NCBI GenBank assembly: GCA_002480085.1
Contig: DKPJ01000014.1
Location: 62,001 to 126,000 of the forward strand
DNA length: 64,000 nt
Origin: Enterobacteriaceae bacterium UBA7338
Lineage (GTDB): Bacteria > Pseudomonadota > Gammaproteobacteria > Enterobacterales > Enterobacteriaceae
Direction of reading: 5' to 3'
How positions within the stretch are numbered: the stretch's first letter is position 1; the number at the start of each line of letters is the position of its first letter. Under the pieces are notes generated by a model. It did not search any database and was not told where the DNA came from. It saw only the letters and a program-made list of their open reading frames with translations. Positions 8,475-17,950 of this stretch are shown one piece after another. The position numbers and the translations under genes were made by a program.

Positions 8475-10067
8475 TTATTCTACGCCTTTGCTGCGTAAGT
8501 AATCTTCGTAGTTCCCGCTGAAGTCCACCACGCGCTCAGGGGTGATCTCAATCACGCGGGTTGCCAGCGAGCTAACGAACTCACGGTCGTGGGAGACAAA
8601 CACCAGCGTGCCCGGATACATCTCCAGCGCCATGTTCAGCGACTCGATAGATTCCATGTCCAGGTGGTTGGTGGGTTCATCCATCACAAGGATGTTCGGC
8701 TTCTGCATCATCAGCTTGCCGAAGAGCATACGCCCCTTCTCGCCCCCGGAGAGCACCTTCGCTGGCTTTTTGATATCGTCCTGGCTGAAGAGCAGACGAC
8801 CCAGGAAGCTACGCACTACCTGCTCATCGTCCCCCTCCTGCTTCCACTGGCTCATCCAGTCGAAAACGGTGAGATCGTTATCAAAGTCTGCGGCGTGATC
8901 CTGCGCGTAGTAGCCAATCTTCGCGTTTTCAGACCACTTCACGGTACCGTTATCCGGCTCCAGATCGCCTACCAGGGTTTTTAGCAGGGTGGTTTTACCC
9001 ACGCCGTTGGCACCCAGAATGGCAATCTTCTCGCCCACTTCCAGCAGCAGGTTGAAGTTCTTAAACAGCGGGCCGTTATCAAAGCCTTTGGTGAGGGCTT
9101 CCACTTCCAGCGCGTTACGGAACAGCTTCTTATCCTGCTCAAAACGAATGAACGGGTTCTGACGGCTGGAGGCTTTCACCTCGTCCAGCTTGATCTTATC
9201 GATCTGGCGGGCGCGGGAGGTCGCCTGACGGGACTTCGAGGCGTTGGCGCTAAAGCGGCTAACGAAGGATTGCAGGTCGGCAATCTGCGCCTTTTTCTTG
9301 GCGTTGTCGGCCAGCAGACGTTCACGCGCCTGGGTCGCCGCGGTCATGTACTCGTCGTAGTTGCCGGCATAGACGCGCAGCTCGCCGTAGTCGAGATCGG
9401 CCATATGGGTGCAGACCATGTTCAGGAAGTGACGGTCGTGCGAGATGATGATCATGGTGCTGTTACGCTCGTTCAGCACCTGCTCCAGCCAGCGAATGGT
9501 ATCGATGTCCAGGTTGTTGGTCGGTTCATCGAGCAGGAGGATGTCCGGATCGGAGAACAGCGCCTGGGCCAGCAGCACACGCAGCTTCCAGCCGGGCGCC
9601 ACTTCGCTCATCGGGCCGTAGTGCTGCTCTACCGGAATACCGACGCCGAGCAGCAGCTCGCCCGCACGGGATTCGGCGGAGTAGCCGTCCATCTCGCCGT
9701 ACAGCACTTCGAGATCGGCCACTTTGTAGCCATCCTCTTCGCTCATCTCGGCCAGGCCGTAGATGCGATCGCGCTCCTGCTTCACTTCCCACAGCTCACC
9801 GTGACCCATGATCACCGTGTCAAGCACGCTGAACTCTTCAAAGGCGAACTGATCCTGGCGCAGCTTACCGATACGCTCGTTCGGATCGAGGGAGACGTTA
9901 CCCAGCGTCGGCTCAAGGTCGCCGCCGAGGATCTTCATAAAGGTGGATTTTCCGCTACCGTTCGCCCCAATCAGGCCGTAACGATTGCCGCCGCCAAACT
10001 TGACGGAGATGTTTTCAAACAGCGGCTTACTGCCAAACTGCATGGTGACGTTGCTGGTAACTAACAC
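8475..10067 (-). CDS. ybiT: ABC-F family ATPase YbiT
   Basis: With the GTG start at 10067 the product is 530 residues, the same as E. coli YbiT. AGGATAACACC lies directly before the GTG. The longer frame to 10280 adds sequence without family match. Two ATP-binding domains are present, each with a Walker A (GANGSGKST and GANGVGKTT), an LSGGEKGRM-type signature in the second half, and Walker B (LLLDEPTNNLD and LVMDEPTNHLD). There are no membrane segments. ABC-F proteins bind the ribosome E site; the exact role of YbiT is not settled. Confidence 0.95.
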   Translation of the reverse strand: MLVTSNVTMQFGSKPLFENISVKFGGGNRYGLIGANGSGKSTFMKILGGDLEPTLGNVSLDPNERIGKLRQDQFAFEEFSVLDTVIMGHGELWEVKQERDRIYGLAEMSEEDGYKVADLEVLYGEMDGYSAESRAGELLLGVGIPVEQHYGPMSEVAPGWKLRVLLAQALFSDPDILLLDEPTNNLDIDTIRWLEQVLNERNSTMIIISHDRHFLNMVCTHMADLDYGELRVYAGNYDEYMTAATQARERLLADNAKKKAQIADLQSFVSRFSANASKSRQATSRARQIDKIKLDEVKASSRQNPFIRFEQDKKLFRNALEVEALTKGFDNGPLFKNFNLLLEVGEKIAILGANGVGKTTLLKTLVGDLEPDNGTVKWSENAKIGYYAQDHAADFDNDLTVFDWMSQWKQEGDDEQVVRSFLGRLLFSQDDIKKPAKVLSGGEKGRMLFGKLMMQKPNILVMDEPTNHLDMESIESLNMALEMYPGTLVFVSHDREFVSSLATRVIEITPERVVDFSGNYEDYLRSKGVE

Positions 10068-10283
10068 GGTGTTATCCTGAAAATGTGTGACAAACTCTGC
10101 ATTATGCCACAATTCCGAATTGAAATCGCGCTGCCGTGAACAGTTGCTACAATAGGGTGAGAGAAAAAAACGTGATTTCGTACACATCTCAATTCCATGC
10201 GCGTGGGAATGCACATATAATGCGCTCCCATCCTTTTGAGCATTCTTAACTAAACGGCCTGTGGCATAGAAACCTCGCATACC

Positions 10284-11204
10284 ATGAATATGAAATTAAC
10301 AACAATTTTAGCGGCGGCTTTCGCTGTAGTAGGGTTTTGCAAATCCGCGTCTGCTGTAACGTATCCGCTGCCGACCGACGGTAGCCGTCTGGTTGGCCAG
10401 AACCAGGTTATCACCCTGCCAGAGAACAACAGCCAGCCGCTGGAGTACTACGCAGCTCAGTACCAGATGGGTCTCTCTAACCTGATGGAAGCTAACCCAG
10501 GGATTGACCCTTACCTGCCGAAGGGCGGCAGCGTGATGAACATTCCGCAGCAGCTGATCCTGCCGGACACCGTACACGAAGGGATTGTGATCAACAGCGC
10601 CGAGATGCGCCTCTATTACTATCCGAAAGGCACCAACACCGTGATCGTGCTGCCAATCGGTATCGGCCAGCTGGGTAAAGATACGCCGATCAACTGGACC
10701 ACCAAAGTTGAGCGTAAGAAAGCCGGTCCGACCTGGACCCCGACGGCGAAGATGCACCAGGAGTATAAAGAAGCGGGTAACCCGCTGCCAGCAGTGGTTC
10801 CGGCCGGTCCGGATAACCCGATGGGTCTCTACGCCCTGTACATTGGCCGCCTGTATGCGATCCACGGTACTAACGCCAACTTCGGTATCGGCCTGCGCGT
10901 GAGCCACGGCTGCGTGCGTCTGCGTAACGACGATATCAAGTTCCTGTTCCAGAACGTGCCGGTAGGTACCCGCGTGCAGTTTATCGATGAGCCGGTAAAA
11001 GCAACCTCCGAGCCGGACGGCAGCCGCTACATCGAAGTACATAACCCGCTCTCTACCACCGAAGCGCAGTTTAACGGCAAAGAGATCGTGCCAATCACGC
11101 TGACCAAGAGCGTGCAGAGCATCACCAGCCAGCCGGACGCCGACCAGAGCGTTGTTGAGCAGGCGATTCAGAATCGTTCCGGGATGCCGGTTCGTCTGAA
11201 CTAA
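10284..11204 (+). CDS. ldtB: L,D-transpeptidase LdtB (YbiS)
   Basis: The 306-residue product has the length of E. coli YbiS/LdtB, one of the enzymes that attach Braun's lipoprotein to peptidoglycan diaminopimelate in the periplasm. A signal peptide ends near ASA at residue 24. A LysM-like segment (YAAQYQMGLSNLMEANPG) follows. The YkuD catalytic block HGTNANFGIGLRVSHGCVRL carries the active cysteine at residue 210. It is divergent from ybiT and followed by a strong intrinsic terminator. Confidence 0.96.
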   Translation: MNMKLTTILAAAFAVVGFCKSASAVTYPLPTDGSRLVGQNQVITLPENNSQPLEYYAAQYQMGLSNLMEANPGIDPYLPKGGSVMNIPQQLILPDTVHEGIVINSAEMRLYYYPKGTNTVIVLPIGIGQLGKDTPINWTTKVERKKAGPTWTPTAKMHQEYKEAGNPLPAVVPAGPDNPMGLYALYIGRLYAIHGTNANFGIGLRVSHGCVRLRNDDIKFLFQNVPVGTRVQFIDEPVKATSEPDGSRYIEVHNPLSTTEAQFNGKEIVPITLTKSVQSITSQPDADQSVVEQAIQNRSGMPVRLN

Positions 11205-11221
11205 GATTTTCAGCAGTCAAT

Positions 11222-11253
11222 AAAAAGCCCGGCGATTGCCGGGCTTTTTTATT
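11222..11253 (+). terminator. Intrinsic terminator of ldtB
   Basis: The hairpin AAAAGCCCGGC-GATT-GCCGGGCTTTT is followed by a T run, just after the ldtB stop. Confidence 0.85.
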
Positions 11254-11259
11254 ACCAAA

Positions 11260-11395
11260 TTACTGCTGTGCCAGCTGCAAATGCCGGGCGGCACTGCGTT
11301 TGCCCGGCCTACGGTGGGCACGGTGTGGGTTTGTAGGCCCGCGTAAGCGAAGCGCCACCGGGCTTTTTATTTGGTATTTACTGCTGTGCCAGCTG
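11260..11395. repeat. REP pair flanked by an 18-bp direct repeat
   Basis: TTACTGCTGTGCCAGCTG occurs at 11260-11277 and again at 11378-11395. The second copy is the end of the aldo/keto reductase gene (codons for QLAQQ and stop). Between the copies lie two inverted REP units, about 11283-11315 and 11332-11366. A GGGCTTTTT run precedes both copies. This looks like a duplication of the gene end around a REP element. Confidence 0.7.
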
Positions 11396-12418
11396 GTTAC
11401 GGCGATGTTCCCCCTGCCGCTCCAGCATCCAGCCTGGATACTCCCGCGGCAGCGCGCTGACCGCATCGAGCTGTTTTAGCTCCTCTTCGCTCAGGCGAAT
11501 CTCCGTCGCGGCAATGTTATCCGCCAGCTGATCCGGACGTTTGGCGCCGATAATCACGCTGCTCACTACCGGCTGATGCAGCAGCCACGCCAGGGCGATC
11601 TGCGCCACCGACACGCCTTTGCTGTCGGCAATGTTACGCATCACGTCCACGCAGTCGAAGGCGCGCTCCTTCTCGACCGGCGGGAAGTCAAACGCCAGTC
11701 GGCGGCCGCCCTCCTCCCCGCTGCCGCTGCGGTCATACTTGCCGCTCAGCAGGCCGCCCGCCAGCGGGCTCCAGACCATCAGCCCTACCCCTTCGCTTTG
11801 CAGCATCGGAACCAGCTCACGCTCAAGGTCGCGCCCGGCAATGGTGTAGTAGGCCTGGAGCGAGGCGAAGCGGGCCAGCCCTAAGCGCTCGGAGATGCCC
11901 AGCGCCTTCATGATCTGCCACGCCGCCCAGTTGGAGACGCCGATATAGCGGACGTGGCCATGCTGAACCAGGTTATCGAGGGCGTAGAGCGTCTCCTCAA
12001 TCGGCGTGGCCGGATCGAAGCCGTGGAGCTGGTAGAGATCGATATGATCCAGCTGCATCCGGCGCAGGCTCTCCTTGACGCTGCCGATGATGTGATAGCG
12101 GGAGCTACCGCGGGAGTTAACCCCGGCGGTGCCGGTTTCGCCGAACACCTTGGTGGCCACCACCACGTCCTCGCGGGGGATCTTGAGATTTTTCAGCGCC
12201 TGGCCGGTGATCTCTTCCGAGCGCCCTTCCGAGTAGACGTTGGCGGTATCGATAAAATTGATGCCCGCCGCCAGGGCGTCGCCTACCAGCCGCTCAGCCT
12301 CGTTCTGCCGCAGCTGACCAATCTTGCCCCACATGCCGCCTTCGCCGCCGAAGGTCATGGTGCCCAGGCACAGCTCGGAGACAAAGAGACCGGTATTGCC
12401 AAGTTTTTGATAACGCAT
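11378..12418 (-). CDS. Aldo/keto reductase
   Basis: A 346-residue NADPH-dependent oxidoreductase of the aldo/keto reductase superfamily. The catalytic tetrad is visible: Asp57, Tyr62 (DTANVYSEGRSEE), Lys90 (VVVATKVFG) and His132 (LYQLHGFD). The cofactor-binding IIGAKRPDQLADN stretch is near the C-terminus. The ATG follows TAGGAGCGTTCT. It is transcribed in the same direction as the efflux operon upstream of it but is separated by about 100 bp. The natural substrate is unknown. It is not present here in E. coli K-12. Confidence 0.9.
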   Translation of the reverse strand: MRYQKLGNTGLFVSELCLGTMTFGGEGGMWGKIGQLRQNEAERLVGDALAAGINFIDTANVYSEGRSEEITGQALKNLKIPREDVVVATKVFGETGTAGVNSRGSSRYHIIGSVKESLRRMQLDHIDLYQLHGFDPATPIEETLYALDNLVQHGHVRYIGVSNWAAWQIMKALGISERLGLARFASLQAYYTIAGRDLERELVPMLQSEGVGLMVWSPLAGGLLSGKYDRSGSGEEGGRRLAFDFPPVEKERAFDCVDVMRNIADSKGVSVAQIALAWLLHQPVVSSVIIGAKRPDQLADNIAATEIRLSEEELKQLDAVSALPREYPGWMLERQGEHRRNQLAQQ

Positions 12419-12521
12419 AGAACGCTCCTACGGGTGTCAGTGAGTGTCCAATAGTTATACTCCGACGCGCCGGATCGCGAATGTGAGGATCCTGCGCGTT
12501 TCTTGCCCAATCCTCTAAATA

Positions 12522-14048
12522 TTAACCGCGCGTCGCTTCGCCAAAGACCGAATAGTCCGGCAGCTGTACGGTCTGGTACGGCTCCCAGCCGCCCCCCAGC
12601 GCCTTGTAGAGCGCCACCAGATCGAGGCTGCTCTGCACCCGCGCCTGGGCGCGCTGCTGCTCGGCCTGGGCCAGCTGGCGCTGGGCATCGAGTACGTCAA
12701 TAAAGGTCGCAATTCCCTGACGATAGCTGTCGCTGGCAAGGTCGAACGCGCTCTGCAACGCCTCGATAGTTTTGCTCAATCCAGCCTCGCGCTGCTGATC
12801 GGTACGGTAGCTGACCAGCGCGTTCTCCACGTCGCCCAGCGCGCTCAGCACCGTCTGACGATAGTTGAGCGCCGCTGCGCCCTGCTGCGCCCGCGCCAGC
12901 TTGACGCTGGAGACCAGCCGTCCGCCCTGGAAGACAGGAATCGACACCTGCGGCCCGAAGCTGTAGAAGTGGCTGCTCCAGTCGGTCAGCCAGTCGGTTT
13001 CGCTGTTGCGCAGGCCAAACTGGCCGCTCAGGGTCAGGCTCGGGAAGAGCTGGGCCACCGAGACGCCAATTTGCGCAGTGGCCGCATGCAGATTGGCCTC
13101 CGCCTCACGCACGTCCGGCCGACGGCGGGCCAGGGTTGAGGGGATCCCGGTCTGGATAATATCCGGCAGCTTCGGCAAAGGCTGCACCGCGCGCAGCTCC
13201 GCATCCAGCGCGCCGGGCGGTTTGCCGATCAGGATCGCCAGAGCATTCATCGCCTGCTGCTCCTGGGCCTGGTACTGCGGCAGCTGAGCCTCCAGGCTAC
13301 CCAGCTGCGCCCGGGCATTCTCCACGTCCAGCTGCGGCGATAATCCACCGCGCTGGCGGCTTTCGGTCAGGCTAAGCGTCTCCCGGGCGGAGTCGATCTG
13401 CGTGTTCATGGTGGCAAGGATACTCTGCGCCCCGCGCAGCTGCAGCCACGCCCGGGCCACCTCCGCCTCCAGCGACACCAGGGCGTCGTTACGCTGTTCG
13501 ATAGCCGCCCGCTGCTGGGCATCAGCCGCCTCGACCTGGCGACGCACTTTGCCCCACAAGTCCAGCTCCCACTGGGCGTCAAAGCTGCCCTGGTAGAGGT
13601 TCACCGGCTGGGTCAGCACGCCAAGAGCGTTACGCACCTCGGGGTCGGCGTCCTGCAGCTGACCGTAGACGTCGTGCGCCTTCAGCTCGCCCTCCAGCCC
13701 CAGCTGCTGCCGGGTGGCCTGCAGATTGCCGTTGACCGCCGGCAGGAAGGCGCCCCCCGCCTGGTTGATCTGCTCTCGTGCCCCGGCAATGCGCAGCACG
13801 GTCTGTTGCAGGGAGAGGTTCCCGGCGATCGCCCGCTCGATCAGGCTGTTGAGCTGCGGCGAGTTAAAGCTGGTCCACCAGCGCGGATTGACCGCCAGGC
13901 TGGAGGTTTGCGACGGCACGGTTCTATCCCCGGCGTCGTTCCAGTGGCTCACCGCAGGCGGCACGGGTTGCTGGTAGTCCGGTCCCACGGCGCAGCCTGC
14001 CAGCAGCAGGGTGAGTAACGACAGCGTCGGGGTATGTATCCTGTGCAT
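12522..14048 (-). CDS. Outer membrane efflux lipoprotein, NodT/RND-type OMF
   Basis: A 508-residue outer membrane factor with a lipoprotein signal: the lipobox LLAGC puts the lipidated cysteine at residue 19. Two repeated long helical segments follow, as in the TolC/OprM family (NodT subgroup). Its start lies one base after the stop of the EmrB-like gene, so it is the third gene of the operon. This predicts a self-contained tripartite pump that does not need TolC. Confidence 0.92.
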   Translation of the reverse strand: MHRIHTPTLSLLTLLLAGCAVGPDYQQPVPPAVSHWNDAGDRTVPSQTSSLAVNPRWWTSFNSPQLNSLIERAIAGNLSLQQTVLRIAGAREQINQAGGAFLPAVNGNLQATRQQLGLEGELKAHDVYGQLQDADPEVRNALGVLTQPVNLYQGSFDAQWELDLWGKVRRQVEAADAQQRAAIEQRNDALVSLEAEVARAWLQLRGAQSILATMNTQIDSARETLSLTESRQRGGLSPQLDVENARAQLGSLEAQLPQYQAQEQQAMNALAILIGKPPGALDAELRAVQPLPKLPDIIQTGIPSTLARRRPDVREAEANLHAATAQIGVSVAQLFPSLTLSGQFGLRNSETDWLTDWSSHFYSFGPQVSIPVFQGGRLVSSVKLARAQQGAAALNYRQTVLSALGDVENALVSYRTDQQREAGLSKTIEALQSAFDLASDSYRQGIATFIDVLDAQRQLAQAEQQRAQARVQSSLDLVALYKALGGGWEPYQTVQLPDYSVFGEATRG

Positions 14049-14049
14049 G

Positions 14050-15621
14050 TTAATGTGCTCCTGCGCTGCCTTCGCTCTTGATCGGCGAAAGCAGAAGACA
14101 AAACGGAATCAGTAGAAACGCCACGGCGCTGAGGATGGTAAAGACATCAACGTAGGCGAGAAAGCGCGACTGCTCGATCATGGTTCGGTACATCTGCCCG
14201 GTCGCCAGGCTGAGGGGATCCCCCGGCAGCGTAGTAAAGTCGCGGATCGCCTGGGCCGTCTCCCGCACCGCCAGGCGGAACTGCTCGCTAAAGGGGGTGG
14301 TGTGGGCGCTCAAATAGGCGCTGTGCACCTGGGCGCGCTCGGTAATCGCCGCGGTGGAGAGCGAAATCCCGATCGATCCGGCAACGTTACGGAACATAGT
14401 AAACAGCGCCGCGGCGTCAGCGTTAAGCTGGCGCGGTATCGTGATAAAGGCGATGGTGGTAAGCGGCACAAAGAGGAAGCCGAGACCAATCGACTGCGCG
14501 CTGCGGAACAGCACCAGAGTTTCGAAATCGACGTCCGGGGTCAGGTTGCGCGACCAGAAGAAGGCCACCGCCAGACAGGTAAAGCCAAAGGCAATGATCC
14601 ACCGGGTCTGCACCACCGGCATCAGCTTCAGCACCAGCGGAATGGTAAGTACGATCAGCACCGCCCCCGGCGAGAGCACCAGCCCGGACCAGGTAGCGGT
14701 ATAGCCAAGATCCTGCTGCGCCAGCTGGGGGATCACCACCGAGCTGCCGTAGAGGATCATTGCCATCCCGGCCATCAGCAGGCTGGAGACGGCAAAGTTT
14801 TTATCCTTCATGCAGTGCAGATCCACCACCGGCTTTTTAGCATACATTAGCCAGTAGATAGCCCCGATAATGCCGATCAGGGTCAGGACGGCAAAGGTGC
14901 GGATAAAGTCAGAGGCGAACCAGTCGTCATCTTCCCCACGGTCCAGCATCACCTGTAAACAGCCCAGCCCCAGCGCAATCAGCCCGATGCCGGTCCAGTC
15001 GATGGTCAGCTTCTCTTCTGATTTGCGCTCCCAGGGCGGATCTTCCAGCAGCTGGTAGATCGCCAACACGGTGACGATCCCTACCGGGATGTTGATAAAG
15101 AAGACCCAGCGCCAGGAGTAGTTATCGGTGATCCAGCCCCCGAGGGTCGGGCCGAGCACCGGCGCAACGATGATCGCAATTGACGAGAGGCCAAAGGCCT
15201 TGCCGCGATCCTCTGGCTTAAAGTAGTCCAGCAGCACCGACTGCTGGGTCGGCTGTAGCCCCCCGCCGAAGAAGCCCTGCAGGATACGGAACAGGATGAT
15301 CTCCCACAGCTCGGTGGCGATACCGCACAGGAACGAGCAGACGGTGAACATCACGATGCAGATGAGGAAGAAGCGCTTGCGGCCAAAGACGCGGCTCAGA
15401 AAGGCCGAAATGGGCAGCACGATGCCGTTTGCCACCAGGTAGCTGGTGAGCACCCAGGTGGATTCGCTGTAGCTGGCCGAGAGCGATCCGGCGACGTGGG
15501 GCAGCGCCACGTTGATGATGGTGGTATCGAGGATCTCCATAAACACCGCGAGGGTGACGACAATCGCCACCGCCCACGGGTTACTGGCGGGACGCCAGTT
15601 CTCATGGCTGTGATCGGTCAT
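14050..15621 (-). CDS. DHA2-family drug:H+ antiporter, EmrB-like
   Basis: A 523-residue inner membrane protein with about 14 predicted helices. The DHA2 motifs are present: LDTTIINVALPHVAGSLSAS in helix 1 and LGPTLGGWITDNYSWRWVF (motif C plus the WRW end) in the middle. It overlaps the EmrA-like gene by four bases (ATGA). It is expected to export toxic or phenolic compounds using the proton gradient through the adaptor and outer membrane factor encoded with it. It is a second emrAB-type set, not the E. coli emrAB locus. Confidence 0.92.
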   Translation of the reverse strand: MTDHSHENWRPASNPWAVAIVVTLAVFMEILDTTIINVALPHVAGSLSASYSESTWVLTSYLVANGIVLPISAFLSRVFGRKRFFLICIVMFTVCSFLCGIATELWEIILFRILQGFFGGGLQPTQQSVLLDYFKPEDRGKAFGLSSIAIIVAPVLGPTLGGWITDNYSWRWVFFINIPVGIVTVLAIYQLLEDPPWERKSEEKLTIDWTGIGLIALGLGCLQVMLDRGEDDDWFASDFIRTFAVLTLIGIIGAIYWLMYAKKPVVDLHCMKDKNFAVSSLLMAGMAMILYGSSVVIPQLAQQDLGYTATWSGLVLSPGAVLIVLTIPLVLKLMPVVQTRWIIAFGFTCLAVAFFWSRNLTPDVDFETLVLFRSAQSIGLGFLFVPLTTIAFITIPRQLNADAAALFTMFRNVAGSIGISLSTAAITERAQVHSAYLSAHTTPFSEQFRLAVRETAQAIRDFTTLPGDPLSLATGQMYRTMIEQSRFLAYVDVFTILSAVAFLLIPFCLLLSPIKSEGSAGAH

Positions 15622-16739
15622 TCCAGGGTCACCTTCGGCTCCACCGACAGCCCCAGCGGCAGCGGCGGCTGGTTCGCGTCCAGACCCCTGTCGATAACGA
15701 TCTTCACCGGCACGCGCTGCACGATCTTAACGAAGTTGCCGGTGGCGTTTTCCGACGGGAAGGCGGAGAAGCGCGAACCGCTCCCCTGCTGGATGCTGTC
15801 GATATGCCCCTCAAGCTCGAGATCCGGGTAAGCATCGACGCCAATGGTGACCTTATTGCCGGGGCGCATCCGCTCCAGCTGTGACTCTTTAAAGTTCGCC
15901 ACCACCCAGATATCGGTAGAGACCAGCGAGAAGAGCGCCGTGCCCGCCTGCACCAGGGTGCCGTTCTGCACGTTACGTTTGGTGACGAAGCCATCAAAGG
16001 GGGCGCGCACTTCGGTGTAGGAGAGATTGAGGTTCGCGGTCTCCAGCTGGGCGCGGGCCTGCTCCACCTGCCGCTCCCGGGCTTCGACGTTGGTCTCCTG
16101 CTGGCGGATCTGCAGGTTAATTTGGCTCGCCACCTCCAGCTGGGCATTGGCGCTGGCAAGCTGGGCCTGGGCGCTGCGCAGCTGGGCATTGGCGCTATCG
16201 ATATTCTGTTGGGTGGTGGCTCGCGGATCGACGCCGCGCTGGCGGCGATAAGAGGCTTCGGCATTGGCCAGGTCAGCCTTCGCCTTCAGCACCTGCGCCT
16301 GCGCTTCGTCGCGCTGGGACGGATACTGCACCTTCGAGAGCGCCAGCTGGGCCTGGGCCTGATGCAGCTGGGCGGTTGCCAGTCCGAGCTGCGCCTGCGC
16401 CTGATCGCGCTGGGCTGTGGCGTCCCGGGGATCAATCACCACCAGCAGATCGCCCTTCTTCACCCGCTGGTTATCCTTAACCCGCAGCTCGGTCACGTAG
16501 CCCGCTACCTTGGGCGCAACCGTCACGGCATCGCCTTCGGTAAAGGCGTCGTCGGTGGTCTCCTGGTTGCGGGTCATAAACCACCACACCGCCGCCACAA
16601 TCACCATAATGACCACGACCACACCCAGAATGATTAGCGGTTTTTTACCGGGGCGCTTACGTCCATTTTTTTGATCGTTGTTTTGATCGTTATTGTTCTC
16701 TTCCTGAGCCGCGTCAGGATTCTTTTCGTTATCAGCCAT
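15618..16739 (-). CDS. Membrane fusion protein, HlyD/EmrA-like
   Basis: A 373-residue periplasmic adaptor. A charged Asn-rich cytoplasmic tail is followed by one membrane helix (PLIILGVVVVIMVIVAAVWW, about residues 34-53). A biotinyl-lipoyl-like half motif (VTELRVKDNQRVKKGDLLVV) comes next, then a long Ala/Gln-rich coiled coil and the second lipoyl half (APFDGFVTKRNVQNGTLVQ). It is the first gene of the operon. No regulator gene is adjacent; the 100 bp before it should carry the promoter. Confidence 0.92.
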   Translation of the reverse strand: MADNEKNPDAAQEENNNDQNNDQKNGRKRPGKKPLIILGVVVVIMVIVAAVWWFMTRNQETTDDAFTEGDAVTVAPKVAGYVTELRVKDNQRVKKGDLLVVIDPRDATAQRDQAQAQLGLATAQLHQAQAQLALSKVQYPSQRDEAQAQVLKAKADLANAEASYRRQRGVDPRATTQQNIDSANAQLRSAQAQLASANAQLEVASQINLQIRQQETNVEARERQVEQARAQLETANLNLSYTEVRAPFDGFVTKRNVQNGTLVQAGTALFSLVSTDIWVVANFKESQLERMRPGNKVTIGVDAYPDLELEGHIDSIQQGSGSRFSAFPSENATGNFVKIVQRVPVKIVIDRGLDANQPPLPLGLSVEPKVTLE

Positions 16740-16840
16740 AGCGTTGCAACAGTCCTGTCGATGAACGGCGCGACAGATGCGCCGTTATCTAAAGTTAGGA
16801 GGTTGCTATACATTTGCCAGGAAAAACTGACAAATTCGCA

Positions 16841-17950
16841 TTAACTGATAATAAGTAACCCATACCCTACAAGGGCGGCCCAGATCAGCAGCGGAATGGA
16901 GTAGAGATGGAAGCGCCACCAGATGCGGCGGTTGTTCGCCATCCGCAAGGCAATGAGATTCGCCAGCGAGCCGGGCAGCAGACCGAATCCGCCAACGTTC
17001 ACCGCCCATGCCAGCAGCTGGCTGGGCGGGACGTAGTTGAGCAGCAGGATGGTTGCCGGCACGTTGCTGATAACCTGCGACAGGCCGATAGCGGTGAGCC
17101 ACAATGCGGGCGGCGAGAGCTGCTCTACGCCGTTGAGCGATCCCTGTAAAACGGGCAGCTGCACCAGCAGATGAACGTCGATAAACATCGCCATAAATAC
17201 CAGCAGCAGCGTCCAGTCCACGCTCTTCAGCACCTTTCGGGCAAGAGCAGCAAAGCCCGCGGCGACGACCAGCACACCCCAGCCTTCGAGCTTCATCTCC
17301 AGCGTGATGAGGAAGACCACGTAAAGTCCCAGGCAGCTCCAGAGCAGCCGCGGCTGCCATGATGGAGCCTGGCTTCCGCTATGGTAGGTCAGGGCCTTGT
17401 TGGGGAAAAAGATCCAGCAGAGCAGCAGCAGGGTTGCCATCATCACCAGCGCCAGCAGCGCCATCTGTCCGCTAAAGGCGGCAAACGAGAGTCCGGAGCG
17501 CCCCCACAGCAGAATATTTTGCGGATTGCCGATAGGAGTCAGCAGCGAGCCAGCATTGACCGCCAGCGCTTCGAAGATAATCAGCCGGTTTACCGGGATT
17601 TCGCACAGCTTTCTCAGGGTCAGGGTGAGCGGCACCACAATAAACAGCGCCACGTCGTTGGTCAGGAAGGTAGAGAGCAGCGCCGCCGCCAGCGCCATGA
17701 ACATCGCCAGCCGCCGCTCGGTGGCGAAGCGCCGGACCATTCTGCGGCCCAGCACGTCAAAGTAGCCGCTCTGCTCCACCCCTTTGGTGAGCATCATCAG
17801 TCCGCTCAGGGTGAGGATGGTGTGCCAGTCGATCGCCCTCGGCCATGCGGCCGGATGAAAGGGGACGAAAAAACTCAGGGCAATGCCGATCAGGATCAGC
17901 AGCTGGAGAAAGCGATCGCGCGCCAGCGCACGCACGAACGGCAGGGTCAT
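16841..17950 (-). CDS. ybiR: YbiR, ArsB/NhaD-type membrane transporter
   Basis: A 369-residue protein with about 10-11 predicted helices, close to E. coli YbiR (372). It has the ion-transporter family stretches STFLTNDVALFIVVPLTL and ALAVNAGSLLTPIGNPQNI. The substrate is unproven. It begins inside the end of mntR (four-base ATGA overlap), so the two are translationally coupled, which hints at a role in metal or ion homeostasis under MntR-linked expression. Confidence 0.9.
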   Translation of the reverse strand: MTLPFVRALARDRFLQLLILIGIALSFFVPFHPAAWPRAIDWHTILTLSGLMMLTKGVEQSGYFDVLGRRMVRRFATERRLAMFMALAAALLSTFLTNDVALFIVVPLTLTLRKLCEIPVNRLIIFEALAVNAGSLLTPIGNPQNILLWGRSGLSFAAFSGQMALLALVMMATLLLLCWIFFPNKALTYHSGSQAPSWQPRLLWSCLGLYVVFLITLEMKLEGWGVLVVAAGFAALARKVLKSVDWTLLLVFMAMFIDVHLLVQLPVLQGSLNGVEQLSPPALWLTAIGLSQVISNVPATILLLNYVPPSQLLAWAVNVGGFGLLPGSLANLIALRMANNRRIWWRFHLYSIPLLIWAALVGYGLLIIS

